35,867 bases of DNA from Flavobacterium petrolei (GTDB lineage: Bacteria > Bacteroidota > Bacteroidia > Flavobacteriales > Flavobacteriaceae). A model generated the notes under the pieces. That model was not told the origin of the DNA. It did no database searches and saw only the letters and a list, made by a program, of their open reading frames with translations. The translations under genes and the position numbers were made by a program. The stretch lies in NCBI RefSeq assembly GCF_003314435.2, contig NZ_QNVY02000008.1, positions 1 through 35,867 of the forward strand, given 5' to 3'. Below are positions 8,858-17,845 of this stretch, piece after piece. Every line of letters begins with the position of its first letter. Position 1 is the first letter of the stretch.

Positions 8858-9685
8858 ATGTCAATAATTACCCTTACTTCCGATTATGGCTTGAAAGACC
8901 ACTTTGTAGGTGCGTTGAAAGGGAAAATTTTATCTGAGTATTCCGAAGCTAAAATCATTGACATTTCACATGAAATTGACCCATTCAACACGGTAGAAGC
9001 AAGTTACATTATTAGCGCTTCGTATTCAAGCTTCCCAAAAGGAACTGTTCACCTTATTGGTGTGGATATGGAACACAATAAGGAAAACCAACATATTGTG
9101 ATGCAATGGAACGATCATTATTTTATTGCCGCCGATAATGGTATTTTAAGCATGCTTTCGCAAAAAATTGTCCCGCAAAAAATCGTGGCGATTAATATTC
9201 ACGATCGTTTACCCAGTGACGCAGCGGATCTGGATGTGTTTGTAAAAGTAGCCTGCCATCTTGCCAAAGGTGGTTTAATGAACGTCATTGGTAAAGAAAT
9301 AAACACGATTAAACAAGTCACCGACTTACAAGCTGTTCTTTCCGCTGATGGAAATTCGTTGAAAGGACACGTGATTTATATTGACCATTTTGGAAATGTA
9401 ATTACTAATATTTCTAAAAAGTATTTTATCGAAGTTGCCAAAGGAAGACCGTATGAAATTGTGTTGAAAACTAAAAATATCAAAACCATTTTGCCTAACT
9501 ATTCTGCCATTGCAAATTCTGATAAATATCCTATCAAATCATATGAGGGCGAAAAATTAGCGATTTTCAACGAAGCCGGTTTTCTTGAAATTGCTATTTT
9601 TAGAAGCAATCCTTCTAAAGTGGGTTCTGCAAATAGTTTACTGGGATTAAATTATAGGGATGTTATTATTATAAAATTCGTTTAA
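8858..9685 (+). CDS. SAM hydroxide adenosyltransferase (DUF62)
   Basis: A 275-aa member of the fluorinase/chlorinase superfamily. DUF62 enzymes split S-adenosylmethionine with hydroxide into adenosine and methionine. The N-terminal ITLTSDYGLKDHFVGALKG block with the conserved Asp, the IDISHEIDPFN segment and the FIAADNGILS block are characteristic. The C-terminal part has the family's YIDHFGNVITNI motif. The physiological role in Bacteroidetes is not settled. The ABM protein gene follows at 34 bp and is probably cotranscribed. Confidence 0.9.
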   Translation: MSIITLTSDYGLKDHFVGALKGKILSEYSEAKIIDISHEIDPFNTVEASYIISASYSSFPKGTVHLIGVDMEHNKENQHIVMQWNDHYFIAADNGILSMLSQKIVPQKIVAINIHDRLPSDAADLDVFVKVACHLAKGGLMNVIGKEINTIKQVTDLQAVLSADGNSLKGHVIYIDHFGNVITNISKKYFIEVAKGRPYEIVLKTKNIKTILPNYSAIANSDKYPIKSYEGEKLAIFNEAGFLEIAIFRSNPSKVGSANSLLGLNYRDVIIIKFV

Positions 9686-9719
9686 AGTTGAGTAGCTTTA
9701 AACGTTAAACAAAAAAACA

Positions 9720-10016
9720 ATGTTTGTACGAATAGTAAAATTGAGTTTTCACGAGGAACATATTCCTGCATTTTTGGAAAACTTTGAGTTGATGAAAAAT
9801 AAAATACGAAATGCGCCCGGAAATCGTTTTTTAGAATTGTATCAGGATAAAAATAACAAAAGTATTTTCTTCACTTACAGCTATTGGGAAACTGAAGCTG
9901 ATTTAGAAAACTACAGAAATTCTGAACTTTTTTATGATGTTTGGACATTCACCAAGAAATTATTCAACGACAAACCAGAAGCGTGGAGTGTGGATAAATT
10001 AGTAAGTTTAGAATAA
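9720..10016 (+). CDS. ABM-fold antibiotic biosynthesis monooxygenase-like protein
   Basis: A 98-aa single-domain ferredoxin-like (ABM/quinol monooxygenase-like) protein. It begins MFVRIVKLSFHEEHIPAFL and carries the family pattern of a beta strand, an acidic helix, ELYQDKNNKSIFFTYSYWE and a terminal helix around residues 60-85. Such proteins act on quinones or serve unknown roles; no catalytic specificity can be read. It follows the DUF62 gene by 34 bp and precedes gldF by 84 bp. Confidence 0.85.
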   Translation: MFVRIVKLSFHEEHIPAFLENFELMKNKIRNAPGNRFLELYQDKNNKSIFFTYSYWETEADLENYRNSELFYDVWTFTKKLFNDKPEAWSVDKLVSLE

Positions 10017-10029
10017 AAAATAGTTTAAA

Positions 10030-10074
10030 GTTTAAGGTTTAAAGTTGTTGGATTGGGAACTTTAAACCTTAAAC
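10030..10074 (+). terminator. Perfect hairpin before gldF
   Basis: GTTTAAGGTTTAAAGTT (10030-10046) is the exact inverse complement of AACTTTAAACCTTAAAC (10058-10074) with an 11-nt loop. No strong T run follows directly, so it may be a weak terminator or attenuator in the short gap before gldF. The surrounding text is full of TTTAAA-type repeats. Confidence 0.45.
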
Positions 10075-10100
10075 ATTTGAAACTTTAAACAAAAAAATAA

Positions 10101-10826
10101 ATGAAATCAATAGTATTACGAGAAATAAAATCCTTTTTCGGTTCGCCTATAGGTTACTTAGTAATTGCAATTTTTCTAATTATAAATGGACTGTTTCTTT
10201 GGGTTTTCGAAGGAGATTATAACATTCTAAATACCGGTTTTTCTGATTTGACTCCATTTTTTACCTTGGCACCCTGGATTTTGATATTCTTGATTCCTGC
10301 GGTAACAATGCGCAGTTTTTCGGATGAAAAAAAACAAGGAACATTAGAATTATTACTGACAAAACCACTGAGTATTTGGCAAATTGTAAACGGGAAATTC
10401 CTTGGTGCTTTGCTTTTAATTGTTATGGCAATTATTCCAACATTCATATATGTAGCTGTTATTTCCAATTTAGGAATGCCGGAAGGTAATCTCGATATGG
10501 GAAGCACGATTGGTTCCTATTTTGGATTATTATTCCTGATTGCAGCATATTCAGCCATCGGAATATTTACTTCAACGCTATCTGATAACCAGATTGTAGC
10601 TTTTATTGTTGCAGTATTTTTATGTTTTTTCTTCTATTTTGGTTTTGAAGGATTAGCATCTGTTGTTCCAAATGTATCTTCCATAATCTCATCATTAGGA
10701 ATGCAAGATCATTTCAAAAGCATGAGCCGCGGCGTATTAGACACAAGAGATATCCTTTATTTTACAAGCATAACCGTTGTCTTTCTTTCCTTTACTGTTT
10801 ACAATCTAAAATCTTTCAAATCGTAA
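10101..10826 (+). CDS. gldF: Gliding motility ABC transporter permease GldF
   Basis: A 241-aa integral membrane protein with about six hydrophobic segments, recognisable as the ABC-2 type permease GldF. The N-terminal MKSIVLREIKSFFGSPIGYL and the FSDEKKQGTLELLLTKPLS segment are typical. In Flavobacterium johnsoniae GldA, GldF and GldG form an ABC transporter connected with gliding. Its stop codon overlaps the gldG start by one base (TAATG), so the two are translationally coupled. Confidence 0.92.
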   Translation: MKSIVLREIKSFFGSPIGYLVIAIFLIINGLFLWVFEGDYNILNTGFSDLTPFFTLAPWILIFLIPAVTMRSFSDEKKQGTLELLLTKPLSIWQIVNGKFLGALLLIVMAIIPTFIYVAVISNLGMPEGNLDMGSTIGSYFGLLFLIAAYSAIGIFTSTLSDNQIVAFIVAVFLCFFFYFGFEGLASVVPNVSSIISSLGMQDHFKSMSRGVLDTRDILYFTSITVVFLSFTVYNLKSFKS

Positions 10827-12511
10827 TGACTACTTCTAAGAAAAATAACCTAAAATCAGTATTGATTATCCTTGCTATTGTAGTGCTTGCGAATGTGATA
10901 GGAAGTTCCTTTTTTCATCGTTTTGATTTAACCAAAGATAAAAGATACACACTTTCCCCTACTTCTTTGAATATCATCAAGCAAGTTCAAAACCCGTTGT
11001 CCATAAAAGTTTATATGCAAGGCGATTTACCTGCCGAATTCAAACGTTTACAGCAAGAAACGAAACAATTACTGGAAGAATTTCAGGCGTACAACAAAAA
11101 TATCATTTTTGAATTCGTAGATCCTTTGGAAAACGAAGACGCCAGCATGGACAATATTAAAGAGTTATATCGAAAAGGGCTTACGCCAATAAACATAACC
11201 GTTGACAACAAAGGAAAGCAATCTCAAGCGATGGTTTTTCCTTGGGCGATTGCCGTTTATGACAACAAGGAAGTAAATATTCCATTGTTGAAAAATATTA
11301 TGGGAGCTTCAACTACCCAAAAAGTAATTGGATCTGTGCAGCATTTAGAATACTCCATTGCCGAAGGGTTGAATAAGATTACTAAAGCCAAACAAAAGAA
11401 AATTGCTGTTATCAAAGGAAACGGTGAATTGCAAGATGTTTTGATGGCTAAATTTCTTTTGCAAGTGCGTGAAAGTTATTTTATTGGTCCATTTACTTTA
11501 GACTCTGTTGCCAAAAACCCTATTGGAAGTTTAGAAGCTTTAGAAAAATATGACTTGGCAGTTATCGCTAAACCTACCGAAACATTTACTGACGCTGAGA
11601 AACAAGTCTTAGATCAATTTATCATCAATGGCGGAAAAACATTGTGGTTGATTGACCAAGTTACGGCAGAAATGGATAGTTTATACGATTCATCTGGAGC
11701 CACTTTGGCCTATCCAAAAGATCTGAATTTAAATGATATGTTCTTTAAATACGGCATCCGAATCAATCCTGATTTAGTAAAAGACGAACAAGGAAGTCCT
11801 ATAAAACTGGCCACAGGTGAACAAGGAAGTGCGACTCAATTTCAGGAATTCAATTGGAAGTTTGCACCTCAAGTGTATCCAAACAGTTTGCATCCGATTG
11901 TGAAAAATTTAGGTGGAATCAAATTTGATTTTGCGAATCCTATTGACACTTTGAAAAACGGAATAAAGAAAACCATTCTTTTGGAATCCTCGCAATATTC
12001 AAAGAAAATAGGAACTCCTTCAGAAATAAACCTGAATATCGTTGCCGAAGAAACTTCGCCAAACGATTACTTGAACAAAGGGAAAATTCCACTTTCAGTT
12101 TTATTAGAAGGTTCGTTTCATTCCATGTTTGAAAATAGAGTGCTACCATTTGAACAAAAAACATTTCAAGCGGGAGGAAAAGAGAACAAAATGATTGTGG
12201 TTTCGGATGGGGATTTGATAAAAAACCAATTGGATAAAAACTTTCAACCGGTAGAATTGGGTTATGACCAAAGGTCTGGTAATTTGTATGATAATAAAGA
12301 CTTCCTGATAAATTGTGTGAACTATCTATTAGATGACACGGGACTTATTAACATTCGAAGCAAAGATCTTGATTTACCTTTATTGGATAAAGAAAAAGTT
12401 TATGAAAACTATACCCGAACACAAATCCTAACTATCGGGCTTCCAATTCTTATTTTGGTGCTTTTTGGAGTCGCATTTACTTTCCTTCGTAAAAGAAAAT
12501 ACAGCAAATAG
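10826..12511 (+). CDS. gldG: Gliding motility ABC transporter auxiliary protein GldG
   Basis: A 561-aa protein with an N-terminal membrane anchor (LIILAIVVLANVIGSSFF), a large periplasmic part of the ABC_transp_aux type and a C-terminal transmembrane helix (ILTIGLPILILVLFGVAF) ending in RKRKYSK. This is the standard GldG layout. It works with GldF as the substrate-interacting subunit of the gliding-associated ABC transporter. The gene overlaps gldF by one base and is followed by dnaN, a conserved order in Flavobacteriia. Confidence 0.92.
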   Translation: MTTSKKNNLKSVLIILAIVVLANVIGSSFFHRFDLTKDKRYTLSPTSLNIIKQVQNPLSIKVYMQGDLPAEFKRLQQETKQLLEEFQAYNKNIIFEFVDPLENEDASMDNIKELYRKGLTPINITVDNKGKQSQAMVFPWAIAVYDNKEVNIPLLKNIMGASTTQKVIGSVQHLEYSIAEGLNKITKAKQKKIAVIKGNGELQDVLMAKFLLQVRESYFIGPFTLDSVAKNPIGSLEALEKYDLAVIAKPTETFTDAEKQVLDQFIINGGKTLWLIDQVTAEMDSLYDSSGATLAYPKDLNLNDMFFKYGIRINPDLVKDEQGSPIKLATGEQGSATQFQEFNWKFAPQVYPNSLHPIVKNLGGIKFDFANPIDTLKNGIKKTILLESSQYSKKIGTPSEINLNIVAEETSPNDYLNKGKIPLSVLLEGSFHSMFENRVLPFEQKTFQAGGKENKMIVVSDGDLIKNQLDKNFQPVELGYDQRSGNLYDNKDFLINCVNYLLDDTGLINIRSKDLDLPLLDKEKVYENYTRTQILTIGLPILILVLFGVAFTFLRKRKYSK

Positions 12512-12526
12512 ATGTTAATAAAAAAG

Positions 12527-12558
12527 TTTCCAAACTAGAATAGTTTACGATATATTTG
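12527..12558 (+). promoter_or_regulatory. Candidate promoter of dnaN
   Basis: TATATTTG at 12551-12558 matches TAnnTTTG; a TTTC at 12527-12530, 20 nt upstream, is an imperfect -33 element. It would give a leader of about 50 nt. The -33 box is weak. Confidence 0.4.
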
Positions 12559-12615
12559 TAAAATGTATCGTATTTCGGATATTAAAGAAATACCTTAAAA
12601 AATAAAACAAAACAG

Positions 12616-13734
12616 ATGAAATTTATAGTATCGAGTTCGTACTTATTGAAACAATTACAAGTTTTAGGTAACGTTATCAACAGCAGTAATACTTTGCCTA
12701 TTTTAGATAACTTTTTATTTGATTTAGACCATAATGTGCTAACGGTTTCTGCTTCTGATTTAGAGACAACTATGTCAGCTACTTTAGGAATTGATTCAGA
12801 AAGTAAAGGAAGCGTTGCTGTCCCTGCAAAATTGCTTTTGGAAATCCTTAAAACATTCCCGGAACAACCCTTAACTTTTACGGTTGAAGAAAACAGTACG
12901 ATTGAAATCAGTTCTAATTCTGGAAAATATGCTTTGGCTTATGCTCCTGGAGATGAATTTCCGAAATCGGTTAACTTAGACGATCCATCTGTAACACTTG
13001 TTCCTGCTGATGTTTTGGCAACAGCCATAAGCAAAACAATATTTGCTGCCGGAAATGATGATTTACGTCCGGTAATGTCTGGTGTATTCTTCCAGTTTTC
13101 GCCACAAGGATTAACATTTGTAGCAACTGATGCTCACAAATTAGTAAAATATGCGCGTACGGATGTAACGGCTTCTCAAGTAGCTGATTTCATTATGCCA
13201 AAGAAACCTTTGAACATCTTAAAAAATATTCTTGGAACTTCAGATGCAGAAGTGAAAATTGAATATAACGATTCGAATGCTACTTTTTCTTTTGACAATT
13301 ATGTTTTAATGTGTCGTTTGATTGATGGAAAATATCCAAATTACGAAGCGGTAATTCCAAAAGAGAATCCAAATAAATTGATGATTGACCGTTCTCAATT
13401 TTTGAGTTCTGTACGTCGTGTTGCCATCTTTTCGAATAAAACAACGCACCAAATTCGTTTGAAAATCGCTGGTGCTGAATTGAATGTTTCTGCTGAAGAT
13501 ATTGACTACTCAAACAAGGCGGAAGAAAGATTGACATGTGATTATCAAGGTGATGATATGCAAATAGGGTATAATTCTCGTTTCTTGACTGAAATGTTGA
13601 CTAACTTGCAATCAGATATGATTATGCTTGAAATGTCATTACCAAACAGAGCCGGAATCCTAACTCCCGTTGACGGATTAGAAGAAGGTGAAACGGTTAC
13701 GATGCTTGTAATGCCGGTAATGCTGAACAGTTAA
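12616..13734 (+). CDS. dnaN: DNA polymerase III beta subunit (sliding clamp)
   Basis: A 372-aa sliding clamp, the processivity factor that rings DNA and tethers polymerase III. It begins MKFIVSSSYLLKQLQVLGNVI and shows the conserved PILDNFLFDL, FPEQPLTF, GDEFPK, RPVMSGVFFQ and ATDAHKLV blocks of domains 1 and 2. The C-terminus LVMPVML is the family's MPM(R/L)-type end that lines the client-binding pocket. It lies downstream of gldFG with its own probable promoter and ahead of a good terminator. Confidence 0.97.
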   Translation: MKFIVSSSYLLKQLQVLGNVINSSNTLPILDNFLFDLDHNVLTVSASDLETTMSATLGIDSESKGSVAVPAKLLLEILKTFPEQPLTFTVEENSTIEISSNSGKYALAYAPGDEFPKSVNLDDPSVTLVPADVLATAISKTIFAAGNDDLRPVMSGVFFQFSPQGLTFVATDAHKLVKYARTDVTASQVADFIMPKKPLNILKNILGTSDAEVKIEYNDSNATFSFDNYVLMCRLIDGKYPNYEAVIPKENPNKLMIDRSQFLSSVRRVAIFSNKTTHQIRLKIAGAELNVSAEDIDYSNKAEERLTCDYQGDDMQIGYNSRFLTEMLTNLQSDMIMLEMSLPNRAGILTPVDGLEEGETVTMLVMPVMLNS

Positions 13735-13834
13735 CATTATATTTTTAAATTGTTATATTTTGATTTTTAAAATTGAAATATAATACTTACTATTGCATAA
13801 CAAATACGCTATTAACCAAACCATTTTTATATTA

Positions 13835-13867
13835 AAAAACCGTCCCGATTTATCGAGACGGTTTTTT
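13835..13867. terminator. Terminator after dnaN
   Basis: AAAAACCGTCCCGAT (from 13835) pairs with ATCGAGACGGTTTTT across a 2-nt loop, with one G-U pair. A run of six T ends the rightward transcript. Confidence 0.85.
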
Positions 13868-13889
13868 GCTTTTATTCATTTCTCTTTTT

Positions 13890-13983
13890 GTCATTCCGCG
13901 GTGGGAGGAATCTCTTTGGTATTCCGTTTAAATGATTACAATGATTACTGATACCAGTGGTTTGCTTCGTTCCTCGCAACGAC
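13890..13983. repeat. Interspersed repeat (GTCATTCCG ... CGCAACGAC type)
   Basis: The stretch between dnaN and the MutS-like gene begins GTCATTCCGCGGTGGGAGG and ends TTTGCTTCGTTCCTCGCAAC-GAC. I recognise both halves (reverse reading: GTCGTTGCGAGGAACGAAGC) as a dispersed intergenic repeat of Bacteroidetes. The two ends are imperfect inverse copies. No gene is visible in 13868-14038. Confidence 0.5.
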
Positions 13984-14038
13984 AAAATGAGCATTTAAAT
14001 CTAACTAGTCTAAAATCAAAGAAGTCTAACATTCCAAA

Positions 14039-15811
14039 CTAAATCACTCCCATTTTTTTCATCAGGAAAGTAGCGCTTCTATTTTTACAAATTCCGTCAC
14101 GCAGTTTGTAATCAAAATGGAGTTCATTATTGATAATCTCCACTTCAAAACATTTATTAGTTAATATATTCGGATATTCATTTGTGGTCAGGCAAACTTC
14201 AATATCATGGGTAGCTATAGCTCCAACGGCTTTTTTGCCAATCACTTTTTTGACCACTTCAATTGTTCCATTGCGCTTATCATCTGAATTTGTTCCGCGT
14301 AATATTTCGTCCAATAAAACAAAGGCGGGTCTATTTTCTAATTCGTCCATGATTTGCTTTAAGCGCTTTATTTCGGCAAAGAAATACGATTCACTATCGG
14401 ACAACGAATCCGATAATCTCATGGAAACTAAAACTGGTAACGGATGCACATTCGCCTGACTGGCACAAACTGGCGAACCCATTCCTGACAAAACCATGTT
14501 GATTCCTAAACTTCTTAGAAAAGTACTTTTACCGGACATATTTGAACCTGTTAAAATCATAAACGATTCGGGATGAAAACGCACATCATTTCCTATTCTG
14601 GTTTTTTCATTTAATAAAGGATGACTTAAATCTTTGAAATCTATTTCAAAATTCGTGTTCAAGGTTGGATATACAAATTCGGGATTGTTATAAGAAAAAT
14701 TAGCCAAACTGTTCAACATTTCGAATTCTCCAATAACTTCCAGCCAATTTTCTAATGCTTCGTTATGGTCTTTTTTCCATTGAATTAATGATTTTAAAAC
14801 GTGCAAATTAAACAAAAAGGTTCCATTGAAAACGATAGCTGTAACCAAATTACTAATGCTGTCCATATTCGAAAACAAACCTGCCAATTGCTTCAAATGA
14901 ACGCTGGCATTTTCTTTTTTGAACATTAGTTTTTGCTGTAAATCGATTAACTTTTCTGATTGAAAAGATTCGTTTTCAATTTTTTGCAACAGCAAACTAT
15001 ATTGATGAATAGTTTTATCAATGTTGGTAGAATTAGCTACTTCAGCTTGGATTCGCTTCATAAAACGTCCTAAAATCATTAAATTAATAATAAACAAATA
15101 CGACAAAACAGAAGCAAAAAAAGTATTAGAAGTCACTAAATAAGCAATCAGAACTCCCAGAAAAAGAAGCGGTGAAAAATAAGAAATAAAAACACTCGTT
15201 TTAGACAACGGCGCACTATTGAATGTGCTCCACTTGAGCAACGTCTCATAGTTTGATTGAGTGTCCTTGCCTACTTTGGCGAAAGCCAAAAATTCTTGAC
15301 GCCAATCTAATTTTTCAGTTAATTCTTTTACCGCTTGATGATTTCTGGTAATTTCATCATTTGGTAAAATGGATAACAATTGGTTTGCAAATGTTTTTTT
15401 ACCAATAAAAGTAGCGGTTCTATTCAAGTTTTGGAACAAGGAATGTTCGCCAAAAATATCTAAATCATAGGCATACGGATGGTGAAAATCATTGAATTCC
15501 TGTCCATTTTCGAAAGGGATTTTATTTCTTTTCAAATAGGAAATTTCGTTATCATTAATATCGAATAAGGCTTGATTAACTTGTTTTTCGAAAACTAATT
15601 TAGAATGAATTCGCATCAATATAACGAATAGTCCAAAAAGAAAAATCGCGGCAGCTATTAGAATAACTTCGCTATTTTTGATATAATAATAAATAGAAAC
15701 CAAAAAAAGTACAATAGTAAAAAGTCTTAAAATACTTATACTATTGTACTTTTTATTGATTGCAGTTAATGCCGTTGAAAAGCGAATCTTTTTTGCTTTG
15801 TATATTTCCAT
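14039..15811 (-). CDS. Membrane-anchored MutS-like ATPase
   Basis: A 590-aa protein with two N-terminal transmembrane segments (about 28-65), further hydrophobic stretches near 205-245, a MutS core/lever-like middle and a C-terminal MutS ATPase domain. Walker A is TGSNMSGKST (Lys428), the Walker B is FVLLDEILRGTNSDD and the H-loop is ATHDIEV. It lacks the MutS mismatch-recognition domain and a MutS2 Smr domain, so it is not a canonical repair MutS. This membrane form is widespread in Bacteroidetes and has no defined function that I know of. It is leftward and converges with dnaN. Confidence 0.85.
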   Translation of the reverse strand: MEIYKAKKIRFSTALTAINKKYNSISILRLFTIVLFLVSIYYYIKNSEVILIAAAIFLFGLFVILMRIHSKLVFEKQVNQALFDINDNEISYLKRNKIPFENGQEFNDFHHPYAYDLDIFGEHSLFQNLNRTATFIGKKTFANQLLSILPNDEITRNHQAVKELTEKLDWRQEFLAFAKVGKDTQSNYETLLKWSTFNSAPLSKTSVFISYFSPLLFLGVLIAYLVTSNTFFASVLSYLFIINLMILGRFMKRIQAEVANSTNIDKTIHQYSLLLQKIENESFQSEKLIDLQQKLMFKKENASVHLKQLAGLFSNMDSISNLVTAIVFNGTFLFNLHVLKSLIQWKKDHNEALENWLEVIGEFEMLNSLANFSYNNPEFVYPTLNTNFEIDFKDLSHPLLNEKTRIGNDVRFHPESFMILTGSNMSGKSTFLRSLGINMVLSGMGSPVCASQANVHPLPVLVSMRLSDSLSDSESYFFAEIKRLKQIMDELENRPAFVLLDEILRGTNSDDKRNGTIEVVKKVIGKKAVGAIATHDIEVCLTTNEYPNILTNKCFEVEIINNELHFDYKLRDGICKNRSATFLMKKMGVI

Positions 15812-15928
15812 AATTCAATTTGATGAATTGCAAATATAACGAAATAGATTACTTTGAGGTCTAAATTAAAAGGCAATGGCGATGCCACACTACATAGAAA
15901 TCAACATTTCAATTGAATTATAACTGAA

Positions 15929-16762
15929 TCAATCAATATGAATCGCTAAAATTGGAATATCAAAATTCGTTGCAATTTTTTTTGTTAAACTAGGTTTGAA
16001 AATCCCTTCAAAAAAACCTCTTTTATATGTAAGCATTGTCAGGACATCAACTTCTTTATACATTATAAAATCCAGAATAGTTTCTTTGACTTCGTCGCTG
16101 TTGATGACAAAAAATTCAATAGGTTCATTAATAAATTCGTCTTCCCATTTAGCAACTGTATCTTTAGAGACATCAGAATCACTGGTTTTTACATACAAGC
16201 ACTTTACTTTTGCTTTCGTTTTTTTGGCAATATCCAACACCATTTTTAAGGCTTTTTTATCTTTGGTTCTAAAACGAGTTGTGAATCCGATAATTTCTAT
16301 TTTCTTGAATTTTGCTTCTATTGGAACACACAACATAGGAATGTCTATTCCTGAAATTACAGAACCTGTATTGGTGCCCATAAAAAAAGCATCCCATCCC
16401 GTGGCTCCGGAAGTTCCCATTATGACAAAATCTATTTTATCTTCTTTGATACATTTTTTAATATTATGGAGCAAATCCCCATCCATGAGCCTATGAGACA
16501 TCTTTATTTTATCTAAATGACGCTCTTCGGCTATAGCCCGCAATTTTGGGATTTCCTCTTTAAACATATCAAATTGCGCTAACTCTAATGAATCATAAAT
16601 GACCGCGTAATTTTCAGGGAAAAACTGATTGTCATAAATTGGCAGTTCAAAAGTGTGCAATAAAACAAGTTCCCCGTGAACTATTTTTGCAAATTCTAAA
16701 GCATGTACAAAAGCATTTGTAGCTACTGTAGAAAAGTCGGTTGGAAAGAGAATTTTTTTCAT
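15929..16762 (-). CDS. Universal stress protein (tandem UspA domains), copy 1
   Basis: A 277-aa protein made of two UspA-like domains. Domain 1 begins MKKILFPTDFSTVA and ends with the nucleotide-binding pattern G-x2-G-x9-G-T in MGTSGATGWDAFFMGT, so it should bind ATP. Domain 2 (from about 150) has kept the fold but a less clear glycine motif. It lies 75 bp downstream of a paralogous gene in the same direction; the pair is probably one transcript. The role is a cytosolic stress response; the trigger is not visible. Confidence 0.88.
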   Translation of the reverse strand: MKKILFPTDFSTVATNAFVHALEFAKIVHGELVLLHTFELPIYDNQFFPENYAVIYDSLELAQFDMFKEEIPKLRAIAEERHLDKIKMSHRLMDGDLLHNIKKCIKEDKIDFVIMGTSGATGWDAFFMGTNTGSVISGIDIPMLCVPIEAKFKKIEIIGFTTRFRTKDKKALKMVLDIAKKTKAKVKCLYVKTSDSDVSKDTVAKWEDEFINEPIEFFVINSDEVKETILDFIMYKEVDVLTMLTYKRGFFEGIFKPSLTKKIATNFDIPILAIHID

Positions 16763-16837
16763 TTGTATTATGCTTTTAAAGGATTCATTTACTAATAAAT
16801 ATTGAGAATTTTTCGAGTATTCAAATCGAAATTAATT

Positions 16838-17668
16838 TTATTCATGAATTGCCAGAATCGGTACATTGATGTGAAATGCTAATTTTTTTGAAAGACTAAT
16901 TTCAAAAAGTTTCTCAAAGAAATTTCTATGATACACATGCATTGCTATCAAATTAATTTTATGCAAATCGATAAAATTTAAAATAATTCCTTCTACATCT
17001 TCTCCTTTGATGGAGTGAAATGTAACTTCATTATTTTCTACTAATACCTTCCAATCTTCTCTGCTGTCGTCTTTAACTTCATGATGCGGAGACGCTACAC
17101 GAAGGCAATCAATTTGTGCTTGAAATATTTTGGATAAAGAAAGAACTCTTACAAAAGACCCCGTATCCTCCGGTTTGTATTGCGTAATGAACAGTATTTT
17201 TTCGATAGGATGGTATTTACAGTGCTCCGGTATTGCCAAAACTGATGCTTTGACATCATTCATTACTTTTGTGGCTATAGTGCCGAAAAAAGTTTCTTTA
17301 AGACCCGTGGCGCCTTTGGTTCCCATTACTACGAAATCGAAATTTTCATTCTCGGTTATTTTTTTTATTTCTGCAACCAAATTTCCCAAAATCAAAACAT
17401 GACTTATTTTGATATGACCTAAATTATTTACTTCCGCAATTTTTCTTAAAATAGGAACTTCATCTTTGTAATTCTCAAAATTACTGAGTTCCGTTACATC
17501 ATAAATTTCATGTAAATACTCCGTAACATTAACATAATTGGCTTGCGGCAATTGGTAAACATGCATCGTAACTATTTCAGCGTTAATGGATTCTGCCAAT
17601 TTCAATGCGTAAATAAACGCATTTTTAGACACTTCAGAAAAGTCGGTAGGAAATAGAATTTTTTTCAT
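16838..17668 (-). CDS. Universal stress protein (tandem UspA domains), copy 2
   Basis: A 276-aa paralogue of the next gene downstream, with the same start (MKKILFPTDFSEVS) and the ATP-binding glycine pattern in MGTKGATGLKETFFGT. The two proteins end alike (NVPILAIHE and DIPILAIHID), which points to an old tandem duplication. It is the first gene of the pair and is divergent from mnmE. A short palindrome TGATAATTATCA (17734-17745) lies in the shared upstream region and could be an operator, without proof. Confidence 0.88.
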   Translation of the reverse strand: MKKILFPTDFSEVSKNAFIYALKLAESINAEIVTMHVYQLPQANYVNVTEYLHEIYDVTELSNFENYKDEVPILRKIAEVNNLGHIKISHVLILGNLVAEIKKITENENFDFVVMGTKGATGLKETFFGTIATKVMNDVKASVLAIPEHCKYHPIEKILFITQYKPEDTGSFVRVLSLSKIFQAQIDCLRVASPHHEVKDDSREDWKVLVENNEVTFHSIKGEDVEGIILNFIDLHKINLIAMHVYHRNFFEKLFEISLSKKLAFHINVPILAIHE

Positions 17669-17796
17669 AACACATTTAAATTATTGCAAATCAATTATTT
17701 ATATAAATTTACAAAACAAAAAACAAAATAGAATGATAATTATCAGTTTGGCTAATTTTTAACAAAAAATAAAGTTAATGGTTTAATAAGCGAGTC

Positions 17797-17826
17797 TTGA
17801 AGCCATGTCTATTTTGCTTACTTTTG
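17797..17826 (+). promoter_or_regulatory. Promoter of mnmE
   Basis: TTG at 17797-17799 and TACTTTTG at 17819-17826, 19 nt apart, give a clean match to the Bacteroidetes consensus. Transcription would start near 17833, leaving a leader of little more than ten bases. Confidence 0.6.
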
Positions 17827-17845
17827 CATCAAATTGAATTTAAAT

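Noticed and set aside
17734..17745. TGATAATTATCA as a Fur-type iron box upstream of mnmE and the stress proteins
   Set aside because: Only a 12-bp palindrome, shorter than a full Fur site, and neither neighbouring gene has an iron-related role.
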